In this document: positions 39,243-48,372 of the stretch, one piece after another
How the letters are laid out: every line of letters begins with the position of its first letter
Numbering within the stretch: position 1 is the stretch's first letter
Source of the DNA: JBARDN01 sp963755705
Lineage (GTDB): Bacteria > Desulfobacterota > Binatia > Binatales > Binataceae
DNA: 64,000 nt
Assembly (NCBI GenBank): GCA_963755705.1
Contig: CAVWKW010000001.1
Location: 186,001-250,000, forward strand
Direction: 5' to 3'
The notes under the pieces: generated by a model
Seen by the model: the letters and a program-made list of their open reading frames with translations, nothing else
Told to the model about the DNA's origin: nothing
The model's database searches: none
Position numbers and translations under genes: made by a program

Positions 39243-40001
39243 ATGCGCACTATTCGCGGGTCTATGCGGGTTACACTGCGGATTGTGGCCGCGGCGGGGT
39301 TGAGCCTCGCCTTCACGGCTAATGGAGCGGTTGCACAAAGTATAATGCAGGCGCCTTCTCCCGGCGGCGAGCAGAACGCGCCCCGATTCGCGCCGCCGCC
39401 GCAATCGACAGCCACGCCCGCGCTGCCCGAAGGCGCCACCTTGCAAATCGCGCCCGCGCCGCAGCCGTCCGCCCCGGCGCCAATATCCGCGCCGCCCGCC
39501 GCACCGAGCGTGGCGCCGCCGCCCCCGATGATGACGCAAACGGCTCCGGTTTTGCCCGCAGTGTTTCGCGGATGCTGGGAAGGCGAGGTCACACTGCTCG
39601 ATACGCTCGAGCGCATGCCGGGCGGGCACAAGGTCGGCTACTGGACCCCAAAAACCTATAGGCTCTGCTACCGCAGGGTCGGCGACGGACCGTTCACGCT
39701 GACCTTCAGCGAAACCGGAATCGAGCCGACCGACAAGATCATCCATGCGCACGGCCAGGTCGATACGCTGGCGACCGACGGGAGAGTATACGCGCGCCTG
39801 CGCTCGCAGCTTGGGTTCGACGAGTTCCGGGTCGAGCCGGGCCAAAATGGCGGCACGTTTCATGTCGATGAGACCACGATGCTCGACTGCCGGATCCAGA
39901 ACGGTGCAATGACTGTCGCGGCCAGCGTGTACGGCACTCGCGACGGAGCGCCGTGGTTTCGCGCGCGATGGCGCGCGCTGTTCCGCCCGGTGGCGCAATA
40001 A
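39243..40001 (+). CDS. Secreted Pro/Ala-rich protein
   Basis: A protein of about 252 residues with a signal peptide (RIVAAAGLSLAFTANGAVAQ), a disordered Pro/Ala linker (about residues 35-100, with runs such as APISAPPAAPSVAPPPP) and a compact C-terminal domain of 150 residues starting FRGCWEGEVTLLDTLE and ending VYGTRDGAPWFRARWRALFRP. Three cysteines (GCW, RLCYR, LDCRI) could form disulfides. The start may be ATG 39243 or ATG 39264. I do not recognise the C-terminal domain; the strand pattern suggests a small beta-barrel. Confidence 0.55.
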   Translation: MRTIRGSMRVTLRIVAAAGLSLAFTANGAVAQSIMQAPSPGGEQNAPRFAPPPQSTATPALPEGATLQIAPAPQPSAPAPISAPPAAPSVAPPPPMMTQTAPVLPAVFRGCWEGEVTLLDTLERMPGGHKVGYWTPKTYRLCYRRVGDGPFTLTFSETGIEPTDKIIHAHGQVDTLATDGRVYARLRSQLGFDEFRVEPGQNGGTFHVDETTMLDCRIQNGAMTVAASVYGTRDGAPWFRARWRALFRPVAQ

Positions 40002-40013
40002 CGATTCGCGGGT

Positions 40014-40508
40014 TCAGTTGACGCCGCCGATGCCGCTCGCACGCGAAGCCCCGCGCGCGATCGCGTCGAAGAGCCGCGCGTAATTCAGAAACCAGACAGT
40101 CAATAATCCGGTCCCGATAGCGACCGAGAACGGATAAAAGATCGTAGGATGATCCATCACCAGCGGCAGCAGCGCGATCGCCAGCGCGGGCGGAATGTGC
40201 AAATCAAAGGACCGCAGAACCACGATACCCCACACCATCGCGGCCGCCGCCGCACCCGCATTCGCTCCGAACGCGCGCAGGCAGATTAAGCCTCCCGCCG
40301 CGGTAAGAAAGCACGCGATTGGCAGCGACAGCGGACGCCGCGCCCACGGACAGATGTTAGGATGCCCGAGCATCTCGTATGCGATCACCACCAGCGGCGG
40401 GAACAGAATAAAGCGCAGCCCGGTGAGATCGACCGCGACCATCGCTATCGCGACGAACAGCAGCAGCGCCCATAGCCATCGCGATCCCGACGGCGCCGAT
40501 TCAAGCAT
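40014..40508 (-). CDS. HPP-family membrane protein
   Basis: A 164-residue membrane protein with four to five hydrophobic segments. LRFILFPPLVVIAYEMLGHP carries the HPP-type proline pair that names the family, and LPLVMDHPTIFYPFSVAIGTGLL is the conserved distal part. HPP proteins are poorly characterised; one plastid member transports nitrite. ATG 40508 overlaps the previous HPP gene by 8 bp, so two HPP proteins are made from one operon behind csoR. Together they may form a heteromer. Confidence 0.7.
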   Translation of the reverse strand: MLESAPSGSRWLWALLLFVAIAMVAVDLTGLRFILFPPLVVIAYEMLGHPNICPWARRPLSLPIACFLTAAGGLICLRAFGANAGAAAAAMVWGIVVLRSFDLHIPPALAIALLPLVMDHPTIFYPFSVAIGTGLLTVWFLNYARLFDAIARGASRASGIGGVN

Positions 40509-41034
40509 GTTGTTCAACGGCGTCTTCGCCCGCCGCCGGTTCCCGGTTGCGCCGCGCGAGCAGACGACCAGAATCCAGATAGCTCCATCCAATCGAAAGC
40601 GCGGCGAGAAGTGTAGTGCCGAAGAGGATGCCCGGCGGATACCACCAGCTCTTGACGCCGAGCACCAGTGGCAGCAACCCCGCCGAGATCGCCGGAGCGA
40701 TCGGCGAGCGCATCGCAGCGATCACAATCAGCGCGCCGCCCACCGTCAGCATCACGGAGAAAAATCCGTAGAGCAAAGTTCGGGTCACGATTATACCGAT
40801 GATCGCGGTGAGTATCGGTGTCACGACCAGCGCGACCGGTGCGCGCGCCCAGCTTCCGCGCGGCCGCGTCAGGACATCGTGCGACAGCGCCCCGAGCTCC
40901 GGAAACATCACGTAAACCGCGCCGGTCGCGAAAGCCACTTGCGCAACAATCGCGATGTAAACCAGCGCGCCGATTTCCGCGGCGAGCCGTGAGCGACGCT
41001 GTGACGAGCCTTCGGGAGCGATATCTTCGGCCAT
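40501..41034 (-). CDS. HPP-like membrane protein
   Basis: A 177-residue membrane protein with five hydrophobic segments, in the same layout as the following gene: VYVMFPELGALSHDVLTRP near the start, then APVALVVTPILTAIIGIIV, and LLPLVLGVKSWWYPPGILFGTTLLA, which aligns by eye with the distal HPP segment of its neighbour. ATG 41034 lies 2 bp after the csoR stop (a TTG at 41040 would overlap it). The pairing of a copper-type repressor with two HPP proteins suggests metal-linked expression. Confidence 0.65.
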   Translation of the reverse strand: MAEDIAPEGSSQRRSRLAAEIGALVYIAIVAQVAFATGAVYVMFPELGALSHDVLTRPRGSWARAPVALVVTPILTAIIGIIVTRTLLYGFFSVMLTVGGALIVIAAMRSPIAPAISAGLLPLVLGVKSWWYPPGILFGTTLLAALSIGWSYLDSGRLLARRNREPAAGEDAVEQHA

Positions 41035-41036
41035 GT

Positions 41037-41357
41037 TCAAGCGAGGAACCGGTCGAGGGTCACGACTAGTTCCTTGATCTTTGCCTGCGCGCCGCGGCGC
41101 ATGATCGCATCGCTCACGCAGCTTTCGAGATGATCGCGAACTATAAGCAGCGCGAGCCGGTCCAGCGCGCGGCGCACGGCCGAGATTTGCTGCAAGACAT
41201 CGATACAGTACGCATTGTCACCAAGCATCCGCTTGATCCCGCGTAACTGGCCCTCGGCGCGTTCCAGGCGCGCAGCCAGGTCCAGCCGCAAACGCTCGGG
41301 ACGGGCGTGGGATTTCTTCTTCGCCTGCGCGGAGATTAACTCTTTGCCTTCAGGCAT
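41037..41357 (-). CDS. csoR: CsoR/RcnR-family metal-sensing repressor
   Basis: A 106-residue all-helical DNA-binding repressor (DUF156/CsoR). The metal-site residues of copper sensors are in place: Cys in NAYCIDVLQQ (x-Cys motif), then His and Cys in VRDHLESCVSDAI, the C-H-C pattern of CsoR. It would release DNA on Cu(I) binding. ATG 41357 has GAGGAG upstream; an ATG at 41378 would start before that site. It is divergent from the copper ATPase gene and leads a three-gene unit with two HPP proteins. Confidence 0.85.
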   Translation of the reverse strand: MPEGKELISAQAKKKSHARPERLRLDLAARLERAEGQLRGIKRMLGDNAYCIDVLQQISAVRRALDRLALLIVRDHLESCVSDAIMRRGAQAKIKELVVTLDRFLA

Positions 41358-41379
41358 TTGCCTTTGCTCCTCTTTCACC

Positions 41380-41430
41380 AGATACTCCCGGAGAGTACCA
41401 TACTGATGGGGGGTATTACAGCTTTTTCTC
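41380..41430. promoter_or_regulatory. Divergent csoR/copA operator region
   Basis: The 88-bp gap between csoR and copA contains two G/C-tract palindromes: TACTC-CCGGA-GAGTA (41387-41401 region) and ATAC-...-GTAT around a GGGGGG run (41401-41417 region). CsoR operators typically are G/C-tract inverted repeats flanked by A/T ends, so these are the likely binding sites. The boundaries are approximate. Confidence 0.5.
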
Positions 41431-41445
41431 CAGAGGCGCCTTTTG

Positions 41446-43818
41446 ATGGACCACTCGCATCACGGATCGCACCCTCACGCCGGACCCGCGGGCGCGGCCG
41501 CCGTTCCGCCCGCGGTCGGAATCGATCCGGTCTGCGGTATGGAAGTTGATACCGCCGCGACCGATCGCGTCATCGTGCATGAGGGGATCTCCTACCACTT
41601 CTGTAGCGACAAGTGCGTGGCGCGCTTCAAGGCGAATCCGCAGGAGTTCGTCTCCGAGGCGGCGGCGTCCGCCGAACAGAAATCCGCCGTACGCGCCGCC
41701 GCGGCGCCGCCCGGAACGAAGTACATCTGCCCGATGCATCCGGAGATCGTCCGCGACGCGCCCGGAGCCTGCCCCATTTGCGGGATGGCGCTCGAACCGA
41801 TGTCTCCGCTTGCGGCTGGTGAGGAAGAGAGTCCCGAGCTCGCCTACATGACGAAACGCTTTTGGGCCGCGCTAGTGCTGACGATCCCGGTCCTCGCGCT
41901 CGGGATGCTGCCTCAGGCGTGGGTCGCGCGCGTGGTCCCGATGACGGTCGCGCCGTGGCTGATGCTCGCACTTGCGACTCCGGTCGTGATTTGGGCTGGC
42001 GCGGCGTTCTTCGAGCGCGGCTATGCCTCGCTCAAGTCGATGAATCTCAACATGTTCACGCTGATCGCAAGCGGCGTTGGCGTGGCTTACGGGTACAGCG
42101 TAGTCGCAACGGTATTTCCGGAGATCTTTCCACCCGCGATGCGCGATGCGTACGGAATGATTCCGACCTACTTCGAGGCGGCGGCGTCGATCACCGTGCT
42201 GGTGCTGCTCGGCCAGGTGCTCGAATTGCGCGCGCGCAGCCGCACCAGCGGCGCGATTCGGGCGCTGCTCGGCCTGGCGCCGCGGACCGCGCGTCGGCTC
42301 GCGGATGACGGTACGGAATCCGACGTGCCGCTCGACGCGGTGCATCCGGGCGATCGTCTGCGCGTTCGTCCGGGAGAAAAGGTCCCCGTCGATGGAGTCG
42401 TGCTCGAGGGCACGAGCGCGATCGACGAGGCGATGATCACCGGAGAGCCGATTACGGTCGAAAAGAAACCCGGCGACCGGGTAATCGGCGCGACCGTGAA
42501 CGCCACCGGCGGCTTCGTGATGCGGGCCGAGCGCGTCGGCGCTGAAACGCTGCTCGCGCAAATAGTCGCGATGGTGTCTGCGGCGCAGCGCAGCCGCGCG
42601 CCGATTCAGCGTCTCGCCGACCGCGTAGCGGCGTGGTTCGTACCGAGTGTCGCCGCTGCGGCGATTGTTACCTTCGTCGTTTGGCTCGCCGCGGGGTTCG
42701 GGCTGGGCCATGCGGTCGTCAATGCGGTCGCGGTGCTGATTATCGCCTGCCCGTGCGCGCTCGGTCTCGCAACTCCGATGGCGATCATGGTCGGCACCGG
42801 ACGCGGCGCAAGCGAAGGCGTGCTGGTGCGCAACGCGGAGGCGCTCGAGATTTTAGAAAAAGTCGACACGCTTTTGATCGACAAGACCGGCACGCTGACC
42901 GAGGGCCGTCCGCGGCTTGCGCAGGTGATGACACTGGACTCTGCCGATCAGAACGAGATGCTGCGGCTTGCCGCGAGCCTCGAGCGCGGCAGTGAGCATC
43001 CTCTTGCCGCGGCAATTTTCGCAGGAGCGTCTGAACGCGGACTCGCGCTCGACGAAGCGGCAGGCTTTCGCGCGATTGCCGGCAAGGGCGTGACCGGTGT
43101 TGTCTCGGGACGCAGCGTTGCACTCGGCAACGCCGCCCTGTTCGCAGAGCTTAAGATCGATGCTTCCGCGCTCGAGGCGCGCGCTGACGCGCTTCGGCGC
43201 GACGGACAGACCGTGATGCTGATCGCGATCGACGGACACGCCGCCGGTGCGATCGGCGTAAGCGACCCGCTCAAGTCCTCGACCGCCGAGGCGGTTCGCG
43301 CGCTGCACGGCGAGGGGCTGCGGATCGTGATGCTGACGGGGGACAATCGCGCGACAGCCGCCGTGGTCGCGGCGAAGGCGGGCGTCGATGATTTTCGCGC
43401 AGAGGTCTTGCCTGACGCGAAAGCGGCCGAGGTCAGGCGGCTTCAATCCGAGGGACATGTCGTCGCGATGGCGGGCGACGGAATCAACGACGCGCCCGCT
43501 TTGGCGCAAGCGCAGGTCGGAATCGCGATGGGCACCGGCACCGATGTCGCGATGGAGAGCGCCGGCGTGACGCTGGTGCGCGGTGATTTGCGCGGGATCG
43601 TGAAGGCGCGGCGGCTCTCGCGCGCGACCATGCGCAATATCCGGCAGAACCTGTTCTTCGCGTTTATCTACAACGTGCTCGGTGTGCCAATTGCGGCGGG
43701 GGTGCTTTACCCGTTCTTCGGATTGCTGCTGAGTCCGATTATCGCGAGCGCTGCGATGAGCCTCAGCTCCGTCTCCGTGATCGGAAACGCGCTGCGGCTG
43801 CGCCGCGTCCAGCTGTGA
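41446..43818 (+). CDS. copA: Cu(I)-exporting P1B-type ATPase
   Basis: A 790-residue copper pump. The N-terminus has a His-rich stretch (DHSHHGSHPHAG), a YHS domain (DPVCGMEVDTA...HFCSDKCVARF) and a heavy-metal-binding domain with YICPMHPEI and ACPICGMAL instead of the classical GMxCxxC ferredoxin-like HMA domain. Eight membrane segments follow, with the metal site CPCALGLATP in the sixth, the phosphorylated Asp in DKTGTLTEG, TGDN and the hinge GDGINDAPAL. The N-terminal YHS arrangement is typical of CopA/CopB-like pumps of environmental bacteria. ATG 41446 has GAGG about 10 bp upstream; expression is likely controlled by the divergent csoR. Confidence 0.92.
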   Translation: MDHSHHGSHPHAGPAGAAAVPPAVGIDPVCGMEVDTAATDRVIVHEGISYHFCSDKCVARFKANPQEFVSEAAASAEQKSAVRAAAAPPGTKYICPMHPEIVRDAPGACPICGMALEPMSPLAAGEEESPELAYMTKRFWAALVLTIPVLALGMLPQAWVARVVPMTVAPWLMLALATPVVIWAGAAFFERGYASLKSMNLNMFTLIASGVGVAYGYSVVATVFPEIFPPAMRDAYGMIPTYFEAAASITVLVLLGQVLELRARSRTSGAIRALLGLAPRTARRLADDGTESDVPLDAVHPGDRLRVRPGEKVPVDGVVLEGTSAIDEAMITGEPITVEKKPGDRVIGATVNATGGFVMRAERVGAETLLAQIVAMVSAAQRSRAPIQRLADRVAAWFVPSVAAAAIVTFVVWLAAGFGLGHAVVNAVAVLIIACPCALGLATPMAIMVGTGRGASEGVLVRNAEALEILEKVDTLLIDKTGTLTEGRPRLAQVMTLDSADQNEMLRLAASLERGSEHPLAAAIFAGASERGLALDEAAGFRAIAGKGVTGVVSGRSVALGNAALFAELKIDASALEARADALRRDGQTVMLIAIDGHAAGAIGVSDPLKSSTAEAVRALHGEGLRIVMLTGDNRATAAVVAAKAGVDDFRAEVLPDAKAAEVRRLQSEGHVVAMAGDGINDAPALAQAQVGIAMGTGTDVAMESAGVTLVRGDLRGIVKARRLSRATMRNIRQNLFFAFIYNVLGVPIAAGVLYPFFGLLLSPIIASAAMSLSSVSVIGNALRLRRVQL

Positions 43819-43976
43819 GCGATTGTTTCACGTGAAACATTTTTCATTCATGGGTTCGTTTGATTATCGCGGCGTTGTCCGAGATCAAACCCATTTCCAG
43901 CCGCACTTGCGATCTTGACGCGGAGTACTTTAACCTCAATCGCACCAGCAGTGCGTGCGGGCAGAAGGAGATCGCG

Positions 43977-44924
43977 ATGGCTGTGGCGCTCGACCCCCAG
44001 ATGAAAGCTTTTCTCGACGCGGCGAACGCCGACGGTCCGATGTTCTTGCGCTCGGAAACAGCGGAGCAGGCGCGCACCAAGATGATGGCGCTGCTCGAGG
44101 CGAGCCCCTCGGAACCGCCGGAGGTTTACAGCGTCGAGGATCGCGCGATTCCCGGACCGCATGGACTGATTCCGATCCGGGTTTATACTCCCGCCGAGGC
44201 GCGCACCCCGATGGGTATTCTGATGTACTTCCACGGCGGCGGATGGGTGCTCGGCAATCTGGACACGCACGATATTGTGTGTCGCCAACTGGCCAATGGG
44301 GCAGGATGCGTCGTCGTCTCGGTCGATTACAGACTCGCGCCCGAGCATAAGTTTCCCGCGGCGCCGGAAGATTGTTACGCCGCGACCAAGTGGACCGCCG
44401 CCAATGCCGCCGCGCTCGGCGGAGATTCGCGCAAAATCGCGGTCGGCGGAGACAGCGCGGGTGGCAACCTCGCGACCGTCGTCGCGCTGATGGCGCGCGA
44501 CCGCGGCGGTCCGCGGCTATGCCTCCAGGTGCTCTTCTATCCCGCCATATCGGCGGCCAACGACACTTCCTCGCAGCAGGAGTTTGCGGCCGATGGGTTC
44601 GTTCTCTCGCGCGCCGACATGGAATGGTTCTGGAACCATTACCTGGACGGTCCCGCCGACGCGAAGAATCCTCTTGCCTGTCCGAACCTGGCGACGAGCC
44701 TCGCCGGTCTGCCACCCGCGCTGGTCCTGACCGCCAGCCACGACCCGCTGCGCGACGAAGGCGAGGCCTATGCGGCCGCGATGCGCAAGGCTGGCGTGAC
44801 GGTCACGCTCACGCGCTACGACGGGGTGACGCACGGGTTCGTCAGCTTCGCGGAGCTGCTCGACAAGGGCAAGCAAGGACTCGCCCAGGCGAGCGCGGCC
44901 CTACGCACTGCCTTTGCGAAGTAG
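43977..44924 (+). CDS. HSL-family alpha/beta hydrolase (esterase)
   Basis: A 315-residue carboxylesterase of the hormone-sensitive-lipase group (family IV). It has the oxyanion HGGGW motif (MYFHGGGWVLG), the nucleophile GDSAGGNLA, the acid in SHDPLRDEGEAY and the catalytic His in GVTHGFVSF. These enzymes hydrolyse short-chain esters. ATG 43977 has AAGGAG 6 bp upstream; the frame is open to 43860 without support. It follows copA by about 160 bp but has no evident copper role. Confidence 0.9.
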   Translation: MAVALDPQMKAFLDAANADGPMFLRSETAEQARTKMMALLEASPSEPPEVYSVEDRAIPGPHGLIPIRVYTPAEARTPMGILMYFHGGGWVLGNLDTHDIVCRQLANGAGCVVVSVDYRLAPEHKFPAAPEDCYAATKWTAANAAALGGDSRKIAVGGDSAGGNLATVVALMARDRGGPRLCLQVLFYPAISAANDTSSQQEFAADGFVLSRADMEWFWNHYLDGPADAKNPLACPNLATSLAGLPPALVLTASHDPLRDEGEAYAAAMRKAGVTVTLTRYDGVTHGFVSFAELLDKGKQGLAQASAALRTAFAK

Positions 44925-44976
44925 AAGCGTCTGCGCGCGATGCGCGTAAGGGCGGCCTCGGGTATATTGTGCGGGC

Positions 44977-45846
44977 ATGAAGCGGCCCAAGGCACTGCGA
45001 ATGACGTCGATTGATGGTGCGCTACGCCCGACCGGCGGAACTTCGACCTTTACCGATCTCTATCACACCCTTGTGACGGACGCGTGGCCGACGCTGCTCG
45101 GGTTCATCCTGGGCGTCTATGTTTTCGCCAACCTGCTTTTCGCGCTGGTCTATTGGATCGACGGCGGCGTCGCAGGAACGCGGCCTGGCTCGTTCGCCGA
45201 TATGTTTTTCTTCAGCGTGCAGACGATGGCGACGATCGGCTACGGCCGCATGACGCCGACCACGTTTTTGTCCAACGCGGTGATGTCATTCGAAGCGCTG
45301 TTCGGGTTGGTCGGGCTCGCGATGATGACCGGGCTGGTGTTCTCGAAATTCTCGCTTCCGACCGCGCGGGTACGGTTCAGCGCCGTGGCGGTCGTCTCAC
45401 GGTACGACGGCGAACCGACCCTGATGTTCAGGATGGCAAATCTGCGCGCGAACCGAATCGTCGAAGCGACGATTCATGTAGCTCTCACGCGGGTCGAAAA
45501 AACCGCCGAGGGCGAGACCGTGCGGCTATGGTATGACCTCGCGATGCAGCACGAGCGCAGCGCATTGTTCTCACTAAGCTGGACCGCGCGGCATCGGGTT
45601 GATCAATCGAGTCCGCTGTTCGGCGCGACGCAGGAATCGCTTGTGCGCGAGAACGCCGGACTGATGGTTTCGATCACCGGACTAGACGAGACATTTTCCC
45701 AGACAGTGCACGCCCGCCATTTCTACACCCCGGAGTCGATCCTGTTCGGCAAACGGCTCGCCGATATCACCACCTTTGCATCGATGAACCAATTCACCGT
45801 CGACTACTCGCGTTTCGACGACGTGGTCAACGCGCCGCTCGGCTAG
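44977..45846 (+). CDS. Inward-rectifier (Kir-type) potassium channel
   Basis: A 289-residue bacterial Kir channel. Two transmembrane helices (TLLGFILGVYVFANLLFALVYW and AVMSFEALFGLVGLAMMTGLVF) flank the pore loop FSVQTMATIGYGRMTP with the TIGYG selectivity filter. The C-terminal 170 residues form the immunoglobulin-like cytoplasmic domain (MFRMANLRANRIVEATIHVAL). KirBac channels conduct K+ and respond to lipids, which may matter given the lipid-modifying genes just downstream. The ATG at 44977 lies 53 bp after the esterase. Confidence 0.9.
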   Translation: MKRPKALRMTSIDGALRPTGGTSTFTDLYHTLVTDAWPTLLGFILGVYVFANLLFALVYWIDGGVAGTRPGSFADMFFFSVQTMATIGYGRMTPTTFLSNAVMSFEALFGLVGLAMMTGLVFSKFSLPTARVRFSAVAVVSRYDGEPTLMFRMANLRANRIVEATIHVALTRVEKTAEGETVRLWYDLAMQHERSALFSLSWTARHRVDQSSPLFGATQESLVRENAGLMVSITGLDETFSQTVHARHFYTPESILFGKRLADITTFASMNQFTVDYSRFDDVVNAPLG

Positions 45847-45937
45847 CCGATCTGCTCCGTCTATTTCTTCACGCGGGCAAATCTGGGCAAAATCGCTGGA
45901 CTCGGTCGTCATGGGGATGACATCTCAGAGGTACCGC

Positions 45938-47065
45938 ATGGATTACGCCAGGTTCCGACACTTCCTAATCGCCCTCGCGCGGTGGTTCGATACCGCAGCA
46001 GGGGGATCCGCGCCTGCCGATGGTCCGCAAGAAATCGACTGGTTGCGATGCATCCCGTTCGCAGCGATCCATCTGATGTGCCTCGGCGTGATCTGGGTCG
46101 GATGGAGTCCGGTCGCGGCAGGTGTCGCCGCCGGATTCTACCTGGTGCGGATGTTCGCGATCACCGGCCTTTATCATCGCTATTTTTCGCATCGCAGCTT
46201 CCGTACCTCGCGCGCGGCGCAGTTTGGCTTCGCGATTTTGGGCGCGACCTGCGCGCAGCGCGGTCCGCTATGGTGGGCGTCGCATCATCGGATGCATCAT
46301 CAGCGCTCGGACGAAGCCGACGACGTCCACTCGCCGGGGCGGCAGGGCTTTATCTGGAGCCACATGGGCTGGATCACGTCAGAGGCCAACTTCGGGACCA
46401 ATTTACGAATCGTGCATGACCTGGCCGGCTATCCGGAGCTGCGCTTCCTCGATCGCTTCGACGTGCTGGTCCCGGTCGCGACCGGCTTTGCGATGTTCGG
46501 GCTGGGCGCGACGCTCGAGTATCTGTGGCCGGCGCTTCACACCAGCGGCGCGCAGATGCTGATTTGGGGATTCTTCATCTCGACCGTCGTTCTGCTGCAC
46601 GGCACGTTTACGATCAATTCGCTCGCGCATGCATTTGGACGCCGGCGCTATGAAACCGGCGATGACAGCCGCAATAGCCTGACGCTGGCGCTGCTAACGC
46701 TCGGAGAAGGCTGGCACAACAATCATCATCATTATCCCGCCGCGGCCCGGCAGGGCTTTTTCTGGTGGGAGATTGATATTACCTACTACGTGCTGAAGGC
46801 GCTCGAAGCGGTTGGGATTATCTGGGACCTGCGTCCCGTTCCCCAGCACGTGCTGTACTCGCGGCGGGTCGCGGCTCCGCATAAAGGACTTGCCGGCATG
46901 CGCGCGGGCCAGCAAGTACATGTCCGCGCGCCCGCGCGCTCGCCGTCACGCTATCAACTCGTGGAAAACGGCTTCGCGCCGTTGGCCGAGTCCGCCAAGG
47001 CTGCAGTAGCCGAAGCGATCTCGCCGTCGGTTCGCACCGTCGGCCCGGATAGCGCGGCTGGCTGA
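45938..47065 (+). CDS. Acyl-CoA/lipid desaturase (delta-9 type)
   Basis: A 375-residue membrane di-iron desaturase. The three histidine boxes are HRYFSH (about 79-84), HHRMHH (about 116-121) and HNNHHH (about 262-267). Membrane segments lie between boxes as in stearoyl-CoA desaturases, which insert a cis double bond into C16/C18 chains. ATG 45938 has AGAGG 7 bp upstream; two earlier ATGs (45911, 45917) add residues before the usual start. The last 60 residues are Ala/Pro-rich and not conserved. The stop TGA shares its A with the ATG of the cyclopropane synthase gene, so the two are coupled. Confidence 0.88.
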   Translation: MDYARFRHFLIALARWFDTAAGGSAPADGPQEIDWLRCIPFAAIHLMCLGVIWVGWSPVAAGVAAGFYLVRMFAITGLYHRYFSHRSFRTSRAAQFGFAILGATCAQRGPLWWASHHRMHHQRSDEADDVHSPGRQGFIWSHMGWITSEANFGTNLRIVHDLAGYPELRFLDRFDVLVPVATGFAMFGLGATLEYLWPALHTSGAQMLIWGFFISTVVLLHGTFTINSLAHAFGRRRYETGDDSRNSLTLALLTLGEGWHNNHHHYPAAARQGFFWWEIDITYYVLKALEAVGIIWDLRPVPQHVLYSRRVAAPHKGLAGMRAGQQVHVRAPARSPSRYQLVENGFAPLAESAKAAVAEAISPSVRTVGPDSAAG

Positions 47066-48348
47066 TGCCGTCTGACGGCTCGATCGTCGCCACGGGAGAG
47101 CGGGCCGCGCGCGCTCGCCGTCCCGCGATTCTCGAAGGCGTCGCGCGCAAAATAATGCTGGCTCGCCTCAAAGGGCTGCATGATGGCCGCCTGACAGTCG
47201 AAGACGGACCAGACAGAGTTGCATTCGGCGAAGATGTCGAGGACGCGGAACTGCGTACCACGGTGCGCGTCCACGACCGCCGTTTCTACGCCGACCTCGC
47301 GCTGGGCGGCAGCGTCGGCGCCGGCGAATCCTACATGGCAGGATGCTGGAGCGCGGACGACCTGACCACGCTGATACGCCTGATGGTGCGCAACCGCGAC
47401 GTCATGGAGGGCATGGAAGGCGGCCTTGCGCGGGCCGCGAATCCGGTTCGCCGGACGCTTCACTACCTGAACCGCAACACCCGGCAAGGCAGCCGCCGCA
47501 ACATCTCGGCGCACTACGATCTGGGCAACGATTTCTTCGAACTGGTGCTCGACCGCAGCATGATGTACTCGTGCGCGATTTTCGAACGCGCGGAAACCTC
47601 GCTCGAGGAGGCCGCGGCGGCCAAGGTCGATCGCATCTGCCGCAAGCTCGAGCTCAAGCCAACCGATCACCTGGTCGAGATTGGCACCGGATGGGGCGGA
47701 TTCGCAATCCATGCGGTGCGCAACTATGGATGCCGCGTCACGACCACGACCATCTCGCAAAGACAGCACGATTTCGCGGTTGCCCGGATTGCGGCGGCGG
47801 GCCTTTCGGATCGCATCACGGTGCTGATGAAGGATTATCGCGACCTCGAAGGGCAATACGACAAGGCGGTTTCAATCGAGATGATCGAAGCGGTCGGGCA
47901 TCATTTTCTCGATTCCTATTTCCGCAAGTGCGGCGGGCTGCTGAAGCCCAACGGCATGATGCTGCTGCAGGCGATCACGATTGCCGACCAATATTACGCA
48001 AGCGCGCTGCGCTCGGTCGATTTCATCAAGAAATATATTTTTCCCGGGAGCTTCATTCCGTCGGTCACTGCGATTGCCGACTCGATCACGCGCGCGAGCG
48101 ACCTGCGCCTGTTCCATCTGGAAGATCTGACTCCCAACTACGCCGAAACGTTAAAGCATTGGCGGCTCAACACGTTTGCGAATCTCGACCGGATAAAAGC
48201 GCTGGACTATCCCGACGAGTTCATCCGGATGTGGGAATACTATTTGTGCTACTGCGAAGGCGGCTTCCGCGAACGCTATATCGGCGACGTGCAGATGCTG
48301 CTGGTCAAGCCGCTATGCCGCCGCGCCCCGATTCTTCCGCGCCTGTGA
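47065..48348 (+). CDS. cfa: Cyclopropane-fatty-acyl-phospholipid synthase
   Basis: A 427-residue SAM-dependent methyltransferase that turns cis double bonds of membrane lipids into cyclopropane rings. Family marks are SAHYDLGNDFFELVLDRSMMYSC, the SAM loop LVEIGTGWGGFAIHA, VSIEMIEAVGHHF, and the late RLFHLEDLTPNYAETLKHW and EYYLCYCEGGFRER. The N-terminal domain (residues 1-130) is the usual lipid-binding part. It starts at ATG 47065, overlapping the desaturase stop by one base. Making the double bond and modifying it from one coupled message is a logical pair. A short gap separates it from the convergent multicopper oxidase gene. Confidence 0.93.
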   Translation: MPSDGSIVATGERAARARRPAILEGVARKIMLARLKGLHDGRLTVEDGPDRVAFGEDVEDAELRTTVRVHDRRFYADLALGGSVGAGESYMAGCWSADDLTTLIRLMVRNRDVMEGMEGGLARAANPVRRTLHYLNRNTRQGSRRNISAHYDLGNDFFELVLDRSMMYSCAIFERAETSLEEAAAAKVDRICRKLELKPTDHLVEIGTGWGGFAIHAVRNYGCRVTTTTISQRQHDFAVARIAAAGLSDRITVLMKDYRDLEGQYDKAVSIEMIEAVGHHFLDSYFRKCGGLLKPNGMMLLQAITIADQYYASALRSVDFIKKYIFPGSFIPSVTAIADSITRASDLRLFHLEDLTPNYAETLKHWRLNTFANLDRIKALDYPDEFIRMWEYYLCYCEGGFRERYIGDVQMLLVKPLCRRAPILPRL

Positions 48349-48372
48349 TTTAGTACAGGCGGGAAAGAGCAA

